Shown here piece by piece: positions 1 to 7,956 of a stretch of 37,384 nt of DNA. Location: positions 1 through 37,384 of the forward strand of contig NZ_DRGM01000044.1 in assembly GCF_011050055.1 (NCBI RefSeq), read 5' to 3'. The notes under the pieces were generated by a model that saw only the letters and a program-made list of their open reading frames with translations, ran no database searches and was not told the origin of the DNA. Within the stretch, counting starts at the first letter, position 1. Each line of letters begins with the position of its first letter. The stretch is from Pseudoalteromonas prydzensis. Lineage in GTDB: Bacteria > Pseudomonadota > Gammaproteobacteria > Enterobacterales > Alteromonadaceae. A program made the position numbers and the translations under genes.

Positions 1-1082
1 AAGGGATTCAGTCTGAATTACATATTCCTGCTGGCAACCACTACATCACCGTGGGTATGCGCTACCACGAAGATGAAATGGACCGTTTTCAATGGCAAGA
101 CGAATACACGCTAAACCAAGACCTATCAATGACGTTAACCAGTCAAGGCGCACCAGGCTCTGACAGCAACCGTTTTGATAGTGCAAAAGCGACAACCTTG
201 TTTGTACAAGATCAATGGACACTTGATTCATTAGTAATTAGTGCAGGCCTTCGTTATGAAGACATTACTATCTCTCGCGAAGAATGGTCAAAGTCTGATC
301 CTAAGCGTGCAAATGGCTTAACAAAAGACATTAGTAATGACACCGAGATTTTAGTGCCGTCACTCGGTGCAACTTACACTGTTAATGATAACTTGACGCT
401 ACTGGCCGGTATTCAACAAGGTTATGCACCAGCAGCCCCTGGTAATGCTGATCAACAGGAAGAAGAAAGCTTAAACATTGAGCTGGGTGGTCGTTATGAT
501 TACGCAGGTTTCAATGGTGAAGTAATTTACTTTAACTCTGATTACGACAACATGCACGGCAACTGTACAGCTGCCATTGGTTGTAGCGATGACAACATTG
601 GCGATCAGTACAACTACGGTGAAGTATCTGTTGAAGGCTTTGAATTAAGTGCTGGCCGCACATTCGCAACTAATAACGCGGCATTCCCTGTTCGCTTAAC
701 CTACACATACACCGACTCAACGTTTGAAAACGACTTTGACTCGGGCCTATGGGGTCAAGTAAATAAAGGCGATGCGATGCCTTACGTACCAGAAAACCAA
801 GTAGCTTTATCATTCGGTGCTGAGTTTTCAAGCTTAGTATTTGATACGCAAATGCGCTATGTGTCTGACTCACATGCAAATTTAAGCCCTACAGGGTTAA
901 ATGCAATCGACAGTCGCGTAGTGTGGGATTTAGCCGCTAAATACTTAATTGATGACAGTCAAAAAGTATACCTAACGGTTGATAACCTATTTGATAAAAC
1001 CTACATTGCCAACCGCGCAAATGGCGGTATTCAACCAGGTAAACCACGCACAATCCAAATGGGTTACAGCTACGCGTTTTAG
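1..1082 (+). CDS. TonB-dependent receptor, FecA-like, 3' part only
   Basis: This is the C-terminal part of an outer-membrane beta-barrel receptor. The reading frame is open from base 3 to the TAG at 1080-1082, so the gene begins left of the window and the Met at 51 is internal. The sequence shows alternating barrel strands, repeated segments such as SAGLRYEDI and VYLTVDNLFDKTY, and a terminal Phe (SYAF), the usual end of barrel proteins recognised by the Bam machinery. The segment with APAAPGNADQ, LNIELGGRYD and a Cys pair in NCTAAIGC resembles FecA/ferric-citrate-type receptors, so import of a ferric chelate is likely, but the plug and TonB box are outside the window. It converges on the GlcNAc genes and is probably unrelated to them. 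The substrate is an inference. Confidence 0.85.
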   Translation, partial: GIQSELHIPAGNHYITVGMRYHEDEMDRFQWQDEYTLNQDLSMTLTSQGAPGSDSNRFDSAKATTLFVQDQWTLDSLVISAGLRYEDITISREEWSKSDPKRANGLTKDISNDTEILVPSLGATYTVNDNLTLLAGIQQGYAPAAPGNADQQEEESLNIELGGRYDYAGFNGEVIYFNSDYDNMHGNCTAAIGCSDDNIGDQYNYGEVSVEGFELSAGRTFATNNAAFPVRLTYTYTDSTFENDFDSGLWGQVNKGDAMPYVPENQVALSFGAEFSSLVFDTQMRYVSDSHANLSPTGLNAIDSRVVWDLAAKYLIDDSQKVYLTVDNLFDKTYIANRANGGIQPGKPRTIQMGYSYAF

Positions 1083-1137
1083 GCTAAAGGCTAAAGGCTA
1101 AAGGCTAAAGGCTAAAGGCTAAAGGCTAAAGGCTAGA
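1082..1137. repeat. Heptanucleotide tandem repeat (GGCTAAA, 7 perfect copies plus a degenerate one)
   Basis: Seven perfect head-to-tail GGCTAAA units run from 1082 to 1130, followed by GGCTAGA. The first G of the array is the last base of the receptor stop codon. The unit is not a multiple of three, but because the stop lies at its edge, copy-number change would not alter the protein. The same GGCTAAA word forms the centre of the palindrome TTCGGCTAAAGCCGAA in the repeats just downstream. Confidence 0.95.
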
Positions 1138-1145
1138 AATTATAA

Positions 1146-1179
1146 AAGCCGTGTTTGTTAAATCAAGCACGGCTTTTTT
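1146..1179 (+). terminator. Intrinsic terminator of the FecA-like receptor gene
   Basis: An 8-bp perfect stem, AAGCCGTG (1146-1153) and CACGGCTT (1168-1175), is followed by a T-run. It lies 64 bases after the receptor stop codon. Confidence 0.9.
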
Positions 1180-1181
1180 AT

Positions 1182-1494
1182 TGGTGGTGATTTATCACGA
1201 AAATGGCGCTTATATTAAAGCGACCTGTAGCCCAAAACCGCGGTGCTTTTTCGGCTAAAGCCGAACCTACAGGTAAACACCGAGCCAATTGTAGGTCGTG
1301 ATTTATCACGAAAATGGCGCTTAAATAAAACAGATTAGTAACCTCAAACCGCGTTGCCTTTTCGGCTAAAGCCGAACCTACAGGCAAACCCCGAGCTAAC
1401 TGTAGGTCGTGATTTATCACGAAAATGGCGCTTAAATAAAACCGATTAGTAACCTCAAACCGCAGTGCTTTTTCGGCTAAAGCCGAACCTACAG
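1182..1494. repeat. Three tandem copies of a palindromic intergenic repeat, about 111-bp period
   Basis: Copies lie at about 1182-1272, 1290-1383 and 1401-1494. Each has TGTAGG (diverged in copy 1), a palindrome around CGTGATTTATCACG, a less conserved middle, then the palindrome TTCGGCTAAAGCCGAA and ACCTACAG. The outer TGTAGGT and ACCTACA are inverted, so each unit can fold as a long hairpin with two internal ones. Copies 2 and 3 are nearly identical; copy 1 differs in its first bases and its middle. The architecture resembles REP/BIME-type or MITE-like elements. An ORF crossing the array simply repeats with the DNA and is not a gene. The whole 1083-1585 gap contains only this array, the heptanucleotide repeat and two terminators. 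Confidence 0.9.
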
Positions 1495-1496
1495 GC

Positions 1497-1525
1497 ATAA
1501 AAAAAGCGCGATGAAACGCGCTTTT
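1497..1525 (-). terminator. Intrinsic terminator of nagP
   Basis: The 9-bp stem AAAAGCGCG (1502-1510) and CGCGCTTTT (1517-1525) has a six-base loop. Read on the minus strand the stem is followed by a continuous U-run (1497-1505), so it ends transcription of the permease gene. It may also work from the other side, since the stem itself ends in T residues. Confidence 0.85.
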
Positions 1526-1585
1526 GCTCACTTACAAACTTTCTTAGCTAGCCAACTTTACTCTCGCTAACTCGCCAACTCAATT

Positions 1586-2887
1586 CTACTTCCAACTTCT
1601 CATTTTATGGCCTTTAAGCGCATAGAATAAGATGAATAAGTAACTAGGGATCATCAAGGCGTAAGCACCTTGTGCGCCTAGGCCTGCTACGTTACCTAAG
1701 CCAATCAGCAATGGACCTAACGCACCACCGGCAATACCCATGATCAGTAAACCCGATGCAGTACCCGTTAAACGACCTAAGCCAGTTAATGCCAAAGGCC
1801 AAATTGCTGGCCAAACCATAGCGTTTGCAAAGCCTAGCAAGGCAATGCATAACAATGGATCTGGCAACTCTGGGCCACCAAACGGCACTAACAACAGGTT
1901 CGCAATAATAAACGAATCGTTACTTCCCATTACCACTGCAAGTACGGTTACAATGCCTGCAATGCCGGACATAACCAACGCATTTTGCTGCGACATAAAG
2001 CGTGGAATAAGTGCAATACCAATGGCGTAACCAATCAACATACACGCCATGGTATATGACGTCATCACTGAATAATCAGCAATACCAATCTGTAATGCAT
2101 ACGAGCCAATAGTATCTGCGGCAATCACTTCAACCGCTACATATAAAGCGATACCAACTACACCCAGCACTAAATGAGGGTGTTTTAATGCTTCTTTTAC
2201 CTCGCCTTTGCCATTACCTGCTGACTCTTCAAAAACCAAATCAGGTAATGGTGAAAATTTAGCAAATGCTGCAAACGCAAAGATCAAGCCCGCAATAGCT
2301 ATATAAGGTAAAATAAGGCTATTCGCCATGGCATCTTTTTGCCCTTGCGAGAGTTGCTCACCATCAGCGACCACACCACTGACAACAACGGCAGCAAAAA
2401 TAACAGGCACGATAACTCCGGCAAATTTATTCAATAAGCCCATGATACACACGCGTACTGCGGCTGATTTTTCAGATCCCATTTTAACCACATACGGATT
2501 TACCGCTGTTTGTAGGATCGTTTGCCCTACACCTATCATTAACTGTGCGAATAAAAATATTTCGATCATTTGCATTTTAGCGGCAGGAATATACATCAAG
2601 GCAGACACAGCCATAACCGCACAGCCAATCGCCATACCGTTTTTATAGCCAACACGCTTAATTAACATTGCTGATGGAATACCAGCCACAGTCACAGCAA
2701 TATAAAATGAGGAAATAATAAACGAGGCTTGCAGGGGTGATAGTACCAACATTTGTTGTAAAAATGGCGTAATTGCACCATTCAACCAGGTTATACAGCC
2801 TAAAATAAAGAACATTGATCCTGCCAATGTCATTGGCAGCCAAATACTATGCTTAGTATTTGCTTCACACTCGACGGTTGCTTCCAT
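1586..2887 (-). CDS. nagP: NagP-type N-acetylglucosamine permease (MFS, FucP family)
   Basis: This is an inner-membrane sugar:proton symporter of 433 residues with about twelve hydrophobic segments and the FucP/GluP-type N-terminus. The region FILGCITWLNGAITPFLQQ near residue 30 and the segment QTAVNPYVV near residue 125 are typical of the family. In Alteromonadales the NagP members of this family import GlcNAc, and the neighbours here (hexosaminidase, ROK kinase) fit that role. The gene is separated from the hexosaminidase by a 203-bp gap containing a NagR-like operator, so it probably has its own promoter. The start at 2887 has GGGA about ten bases upstream. Specificity is inferred from family and context; MFS specificity cannot be read from sequence alone. 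Confidence 0.85.
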   Translation of the reverse strand: MEATVECEANTKHSIWLPMTLAGSMFFILGCITWLNGAITPFLQQMLVLSPLQASFIISSFYIAVTVAGIPSAMLIKRVGYKNGMAIGCAVMAVSALMYIPAAKMQMIEIFLFAQLMIGVGQTILQTAVNPYVVKMGSEKSAAVRVCIMGLLNKFAGVIVPVIFAAVVVSGVVADGEQLSQGQKDAMANSLILPYIAIAGLIFAFAAFAKFSPLPDLVFEESAGNGKGEVKEALKHPHLVLGVVGIALYVAVEVIAADTIGSYALQIGIADYSVMTSYTMACMLIGYAIGIALIPRFMSQQNALVMSGIAGIVTVLAVVMGSNDSFIIANLLLVPFGGPELPDPLLCIALLGFANAMVWPAIWPLALTGLGRLTGTASGLLIMGIAGGALGPLLIGLGNVAGLGAQGAYALMIPSYLFILFYALKGHKMRSWK

Positions 2888-3010
2888 AATTATATCCCAA
2901 CAGTTTATTTTAATTATTCATTTTAGTATTACACCGTGAAAGCTTTAAAACCGAAGTACTGCAACACTAAAACCATTTTTATTACATAAAATTAATCATA
3001 CACCAACAAA

Positions 3011-3028
3011 AATGACAGCGCTATCATT
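3011..3028. promoter_or_regulatory. NagR-like operator upstream of nagP
   Basis: The 18-bp near-palindrome AATGACAGCGCTATCATT (one mismatched pair between half-sites) lies 124 bp upstream of the nagP start. It agrees with the motif I recall for the LacI-family GlcNAc repressor NagR of Shewanella and Alteromonadales. No nagR gene is present in the window. Confidence 0.7.
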
Positions 3029-3090
3029 TTTAAAAGCAAAAACCATACTCCTATGTTGTACGGTTTTGATAAAAAATACTTAAAAGATGG

Positions 3091-5634
3091 TTATTTCAGC
3101 GTTAATGATCGGCCTTTACGGATACCACTTTGAGAAAGCGTACGAACTTGCTGTACATTAGTGGCTTTATTCTCATCAGCATAAATAAGCCAATTACCAA
3201 GGCTATTTTGATATTCGATGACAATCCCCGGATACAAGGTAAATGCATCTAAGCCTTCACTGTGTTGCTTTGCAGCTACGCTAGGTAAACGATAAAACCG
3301 CCCTGCTTGCTCTAGTTTTGCAAATTCTTTAAAGCCAACTAACGCCGCAAAACGCTGCCAATCGGCTGCTCTTTGTTGTTTAAGGTTTGTATTAAAGTGC
3401 TCGCTATTTTGATCATACTTAACACCCTTTTTATTATATTCAAGCTCCCAAGGCGCTTTGTGCCAAGCTCGCTCTGCAAGCGCTAATAACCGTGGATATA
3501 ACATGTATTCAGCTTGCCTGTCACTGCGAATAAGCTCTGACCATAAATGCCCTTGCAAACCAATAAAAGGTTTTGTGCGCATCGTTTTACGATCATCAGC
3601 ACTGTAATGATGATTGTTTACCGAGCGCCAAATTTCGGCATGCGCAGGTAAATTATCCGGCATAAACTCAAACACTTTTTTACTATCAATAGCGCGACTC
3701 GCCCAATGATTGCCCGGCTCCTGCGGGTGCGACTGATATGGAAAGTCAAAATAAGTGACATCTGGGCTTGATAACACCACATCCCAGCCTTGGTTAGCAT
3801 GACGATGCGCAACTTCATGTCCACCATCGCTCAGCGTTGCCCACGCATTTGACTGCACATTTGCTGGCATGCTCTTTAGCGTCACGTCGCTCATACCATC
3901 ACTCCATCCGGCCACTTTAAAACCTTTTTTAGCCACCATGGCACTGACTTTTTCAATAAAATAGCCATTAAATGAATGCAGCGCCGGTTGTTGGTTTTGC
4001 AAACGGCGACAGCTTGGAGAGTCAACCCATGCACCGGCCGTCTCATCAGCGCCAATATGATACGTTTTAAGAGGCACACCGGCTTGTACATGTAATGTGT
4101 TTACTTCATCCAGCACTTTATCGATAAATTGATAAGTCGAGTCTAAACACACATTTAAGGTGTTATCATTATAATGTTGAATTGAGCTGTACTGAGTTTT
4201 ATCAGCGGGTTCGATTAAGCGATACTGTCGCGCCTGCGCACTTTTGCCTTGAGCTATTAAACGGTTAAACCTTGCCTCCATTGCAACAATTGCCGCGCGC
4301 GAATGCCCTGGCATATCAAGTGATGGGATCACTTCAATAAAGTGCGCTTGGGCATATTTTAATATTTCAATGTAATCATGCTGGCTGTAGTAGCCATTCA
4401 CCGCTGATTGACTATTAAGTCCTGCGCCAAGTTGTGGTAACAAACAACGCTGCTCGGTTAAATCTAGGCAGCGCTTGGCACCGACTTCAGTAAGCTCTGG
4501 TAAGTCGTTAATAGCCAATCGCCAGCCTTCATCATCCGCTAAATGTAAGTGTAATTTATTAAGCTTATAGGCGGCCATTTGCTCTATGGTATTTAAAATA
4601 AATGTTTTTGAACGAAAATTGCGTGCTATATCAATGTGCATGCCTCTAAATTCATAACGCGGCGCATCAGTAATATTAAGTGCTGGGATGGTTAAATTAT
4701 CAAGGCTGACTAACCCTGCGATGCTCTGCAACGCATAAAATATCCCTGCAGAACTCGTTGCGCTAATCGTTATTTGCTCATGTTGAATTTTTAACGTGTA
4801 AGCCTCTGGGTTATCAGCTGCTAAATCTAAATTGAGCGTAGTTTTAATCCCTTGGCTATGCTGCTTAATACCAAAACGTGCTAAGCGTGCTATTGCCGCT
4901 GTAAGTTGTACTTGATCAATATCATTCGCTAGCTGTAGATTTAGGCCTTGGCTTAAATCTACAGCCTCACCCAATAATAAAGTTAAAGCGACTGGCTTTG
5001 GGATCAAACTCAGCGGTGGCGTGTTTAATGTAGGCCGAAACTCATTTTCATATAAATACTCAGCATCCATCCATGGTGTCGCATCGTCGTTACTCGTTTG
5101 TAATTGTTCATAGGTTAAAAATGGTGCTAAATATGGTTGTAACTCTAGCTTAGTGTCAGGATCAATCGTAGTTTGAGTGCTGCTAATAACCCGGCTTATT
5201 AAACCCGCACTTGCCAACATGTAATTAGGCATAAACTCAGCGCGAGTAATTTGCGATTCTTGACTATAAAACTCTATACTTATTGGCGTATTTGCTTTCA
5301 ATCCGGCAAATGCCGAGGTGGGCTTTATTTGGTGTAAATCTCCATTGATATGCGTAATGGTAAACTGCGACGAGTCGGTGCTATAAATTGGCATTAGCTG
5401 ACTAAAGTAAATTGACCACTGACGACTGGCTACGTCAACAGGTGTGCTAAACGTTAAACGCGATAAGTAACACTGTGTTTGATGCGGTGCAGGGCACGTA
5501 TCGGGCTTTGCCGAAAGTAACTCATATTTTATCGATAACTGCTGCGCGAGGGTATCTAACTCAACCTGCGATGGTGCTTTGGCAAAAGCAGCAGCCGAAC
5601 ATATGGCAAGCACCAATAATATAATGTTACGCAT
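3091..5634 (-). CDS. Secreted beta-N-acetylhexosaminidase (chitobiase), GH20
   Basis: This enzyme releases GlcNAc from the non-reducing ends of chitooligosaccharides. It has 847 residues. A signal peptide covers residues 1-18 (cut after AFA) with no lipobox Cys, so it is periplasmic or secreted. A chitobiase-type carbohydrate-binding domain spans about 20-160, a GH20b domain about 205-320, the catalytic barrel about 325-720 and a C-terminal domain follows. The catalytic pair Asp530-Glu531 in HIGADE is intact, as is HLHLADDEGWR at 362-372. The domain order and size match the large chitobiases of marine gammaproteobacteria. The start is supported by AGGAG six bases before the ATG. It overlaps the end of the kinase gene by 8 bp, indicating an operon and translational coupling. 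Confidence 0.93.
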   Translation of the reverse strand: MRNIILLVLAICSAAAFAKAPSQVELDTLAQQLSIKYELLSAKPDTCPAPHQTQCYLSRLTFSTPVDVASRQWSIYFSQLMPIYSTDSSQFTITHINGDLHQIKPTSAFAGLKANTPISIEFYSQESQITRAEFMPNYMLASAGLISRVISSTQTTIDPDTKLELQPYLAPFLTYEQLQTSNDDATPWMDAEYLYENEFRPTLNTPPLSLIPKPVALTLLLGEAVDLSQGLNLQLANDIDQVQLTAAIARLARFGIKQHSQGIKTTLNLDLAADNPEAYTLKIQHEQITISATSSAGIFYALQSIAGLVSLDNLTIPALNITDAPRYEFRGMHIDIARNFRSKTFILNTIEQMAAYKLNKLHLHLADDEGWRLAINDLPELTEVGAKRCLDLTEQRCLLPQLGAGLNSQSAVNGYYSQHDYIEILKYAQAHFIEVIPSLDMPGHSRAAIVAMEARFNRLIAQGKSAQARQYRLIEPADKTQYSSIQHYNDNTLNVCLDSTYQFIDKVLDEVNTLHVQAGVPLKTYHIGADETAGAWVDSPSCRRLQNQQPALHSFNGYFIEKVSAMVAKKGFKVAGWSDGMSDVTLKSMPANVQSNAWATLSDGGHEVAHRHANQGWDVVLSSPDVTYFDFPYQSHPQEPGNHWASRAIDSKKVFEFMPDNLPAHAEIWRSVNNHHYSADDRKTMRTKPFIGLQGHLWSELIRSDRQAEYMLYPRLLALAERAWHKAPWELEYNKKGVKYDQNSEHFNTNLKQQRAADWQRFAALVGFKEFAKLEQAGRFYRLPSVAAKQHSEGLDAFTLYPGIVIEYQNSLGNWLIYADENKATNVQQVRTLSQSGIRKGRSLTLK

Positions 5635-6505
5635 AGCTAGCTCCTAATGATTGCTCATAAGCCATGTCATGTGTAAATAACGCATGGCTGCCAAGTAATG
5701 GCGCATCATCGCCAAGCTCACTAATACGAATATCTAACGACTGCAAAATAATCGGGTTAACTAACTGAGCTAACTGAATATGCAAACTCGGTAAAAAGCA
5801 CGCAGATGATTGCGCAACCGAGCCGCCAAGTACAATAACGTCAGGATCAAACGCGAGTATCACGTGGCTTATTGCATGAGCTAGGTGCTTGCCAAACTCA
5901 TCAAATAAACGTTGTGCGTGTGCGTCATTTGCCAGTGCCGCTTGGTAAGCTTGCTTGCCCGTTGTACCTTGATTAATAAAAAACTGCCCAGAGGTAAAGT
6001 GCTCAATAATCCCTTGTAAATAACTAAAACTGCCAAACTCTCCTGCGGCTGAGTGCTTACCCGTATATAATCGACCATTAAGCACCAGCCCGGCGCCAAG
6101 TCCAGTGCCTAGGCAAATGCCAATCAAATTGGTATCTGCTTTAAAATTACCTTGAGTAAATTCTCCCATAGCAAAACAATTTGCATCATTATGCACCCAT
6201 ACGGGCAGTTTAAAATGTGTGCTTAATAGCTGCTTTAACTGCACATTTTTCCAATTGGGGATATTAACCGTTTCGATCACTTCGCCAGTTTCCATTAGCA
6301 CCATGCTAGGCACACCAACGACGATACCCATACAAGTGTCATCAACCACTTGCTTAATAATTTGGCATAAAAAGTCGTTTGTTTGCTGCTTACTTGCTGC
6401 CCCATCCACATCAAAATAGCGTTTTTCTATTACACCTGTTGCGGTTACTTTTGCGACCAGCGCTTTGGTGCCACCAAGGTCAACACATAATAAAGTTTGT
6501 GACAT
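5627..6505 (-). CDS. ROK-family sugar kinase, probable GlcNAc kinase
   Basis: This cytoplasmic kinase of 292 residues probably phosphorylates GlcNAc imported by the neighbouring permeases. The phosphate-binding DLGGTK is at 9-14, the catalytic Asp107 is in HNDANCFAMGE and the adenosine-motif GTGLGAG is at 133-139. The start at 6505 was chosen because AGAGG lies about six bases before that ATG; the longer frame to 6523 lacks a good site. The usual ROK zinc motif (GH followed by CxCGxxGC) is missing: after AGEFG comes SFSYLQG without any Cys, as in zinc-free ROK proteins I recall from Bacteroidetes. GlcNAc specificity comes from context (GH20, NagP); glucose, glucosamine or fructose kinase activity cannot be excluded. 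Confidence 0.85.
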   Translation of the reverse strand: MSQTLLCVDLGGTKALVAKVTATGVIEKRYFDVDGAASKQQTNDFLCQIIKQVVDDTCMGIVVGVPSMVLMETGEVIETVNIPNWKNVQLKQLLSTHFKLPVWVHNDANCFAMGEFTQGNFKADTNLIGICLGTGLGAGLVLNGRLYTGKHSAAGEFGSFSYLQGIIEHFTSGQFFINQGTTGKQAYQAALANDAHAQRLFDEFGKHLAHAISHVILAFDPDVIVLGGSVAQSSACFLPSLHIQLAQLVNPIILQSLDIRISELGDDAPLLGSHALFTHDMAYEQSLGASYA

Positions 6506-6522
6506 TACAACCTCTTTTGTCA

Positions 6523-7782
6523 TTAGTTACTTTCAGCAAGCTTTGCTGTTGGTGAATTACTTTTAAGCGTGTGATTAGCAACCAGTGGGTTAGCCCAAAT
6601 TCCAACACTAAAAATATAACCAAGCGGTATTAACAGCAGTAACAGCGACATTTGTAAGCTACCTGTAAGCTCACTCATCGCACCAATAAGAGGCGAGGCA
6701 AATGCACCGCCGACAATCCCAGTACATAAAATGCCAGATACAGTGCCATGGCCTTTTGCAACCGAGTTTAATGCCAACGAAAATATCACCGACCACATAA
6801 TTGATAAGAAAAACCCAACCGCAGGAAACGCCCACAATGCCAGCTCAGTATGTGCAAATAATGCAATAAATAGACTAACCACTGCACCAACGCTAAAAAT
6901 AAGTAACACATGTTTAGCATCAAAGAGTTTTAACAGCACGATGCCCAATAAGCAGCCTAATGTCAGTGATAGCCAAAACTGACTCACTATCTGTGCTCCG
7001 CCTGTATTTGGGTCAAGTTGGTGATAGGTTTGTAAAAATACTGAAATTGAATTAGCCACTCCTTGCTCAAGCGCCACATAAGCCACGATGGCAAAAAAGA
7101 ACTTGATCACAATTGGATCTTTAAACAATTGTAAGCTTTGTTTGATACTGCCTTGTTGCGGATTTTCTGCTTGGGTGCTGTGTTTTATCGGTAACACGCT
7201 AATAACCACCAACATCACTGTGCATAACAGTGCAAATAATAAGTACATACTTAGCCAAGTCATATCGGCGGGTACTAATTGCAATAACCAGTTTTGGCTC
7301 TGTGCTTGTGAATCTGCTTTAACAAGCGCGCTATATACCAGCGGTGATAAGGTCGCTGCACCACCAAACATTAACTGGGCTGCGACCGAAAAAACCGCAA
7401 AATGTTTAGAGCCGCCACTGGCTCGAAGTAACGGATTAATTGCCACTTGCAATAGAGCCATGGCGGTACCGATCAAAAATAATGCTGACATTGCAACAGC
7501 AAAAATCGGCAAGCTAACAAATAACACACTGCCAAATAATGCCAGTGAGAAGGCTATCAACATGACCTTTTTTTCACCTAAGCTTTGCACCAACAACCCC
7601 GCAGGGATCGACATCACTCCATAGGCAATAAAAAATGCAAATGGAAAAAAACCAGCCAGAGTTAAGCCAATATTATAGCTTTGGATCAGAGCCGGAAATA
7701 TCGGCGCCAATAAGTTCGTTATAAATGAAATAACAAAAAAGGTAACCAGTACCAATAGCACTATCAAATAATTTCTTTTCAT
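6523..7782 (-). CDS. Second MFS sugar permease, FucP-like (FHS family)
   Basis: This inner-membrane transporter of 419 residues has about twelve hydrophobic segments. It has FucP/NagP-type features near the N-terminus (TNLLAPIFPALIQSY, then FPFAFFIAYGVMSIPAG) and VAINPLLRASG near residue 125, but is clearly diverged from the NagP at 1586-2887. The start at 7782 (MKRNY) was chosen because it begins directly before the first membrane segment and AGGT lies about nine bases upstream; the frame runs on to 7887 without a better site. It is the first gene of the run permease-kinase-hexosaminidase. Likely substrates are GlcNAc, glucosamine or a GlcNAc disaccharide. The substrate is unresolved. Confidence 0.8.
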   Translation of the reverse strand: MKRNYLIVLLVLVTFFVISFITNLLAPIFPALIQSYNIGLTLAGFFPFAFFIAYGVMSIPAGLLVQSLGEKKVMLIAFSLALFGSVLFVSLPIFAVAMSALFLIGTAMALLQVAINPLLRASGGSKHFAVFSVAAQLMFGGAATLSPLVYSALVKADSQAQSQNWLLQLVPADMTWLSMYLLFALLCTVMLVVISVLPIKHSTQAENPQQGSIKQSLQLFKDPIVIKFFFAIVAYVALEQGVANSISVFLQTYHQLDPNTGGAQIVSQFWLSLTLGCLLGIVLLKLFDAKHVLLIFSVGAVVSLFIALFAHTELALWAFPAVGFFLSIMWSVIFSLALNSVAKGHGTVSGILCTGIVGGAFASPLIGAMSELTGSLQMSLLLLLIPLGYIFSVGIWANPLVANHTLKSNSPTAKLAESN

Positions 7783-7820
7783 AATTGTTCTACCTGAAAG
7801 CCTCATTTTAAAAATAAATA

Positions 7821-7889
7821 GAGTGGTGATAGCCATCTGTTCGTGGGCATACAAACAAAATGATTCAAGGGAATAATTAATCACCACTC
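7821..7889. repeat. 10-bp inverted repeat in the leader of the second permease gene
   Basis: GAGTGGTGAT (7821-7830) and ATCACCACTC (7880-7889) form a perfect inverted repeat with a 49-base loop, located 38 to 107 bases upstream of the chosen start of the permease gene. It could be a leader stem or a pair of binding sites. Confidence 0.6.
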
Positions 7890-7956
7890 TTAATTAGCTA
7901 AGTCTGCCACCGTAAAATGAGTTATGCGGCACTACTCTACGGCTTGTTGATACTTT

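Noticed and set aside
1082..1494. CRISPR array in the repeat region
   Set aside because: Repeats are long, few, internally palindromic twice over, and the spacers are conserved rather than unique; no cas genes are nearby.
1178..1531. A 117-codon minus-strand ORF with internally repeated protein sequence
   Set aside because: Its protein repeats follow exactly the 111-bp palindromic DNA repeats, and the frame runs through two inverted repeats and a terminator. It is a by-product of the repeat array.
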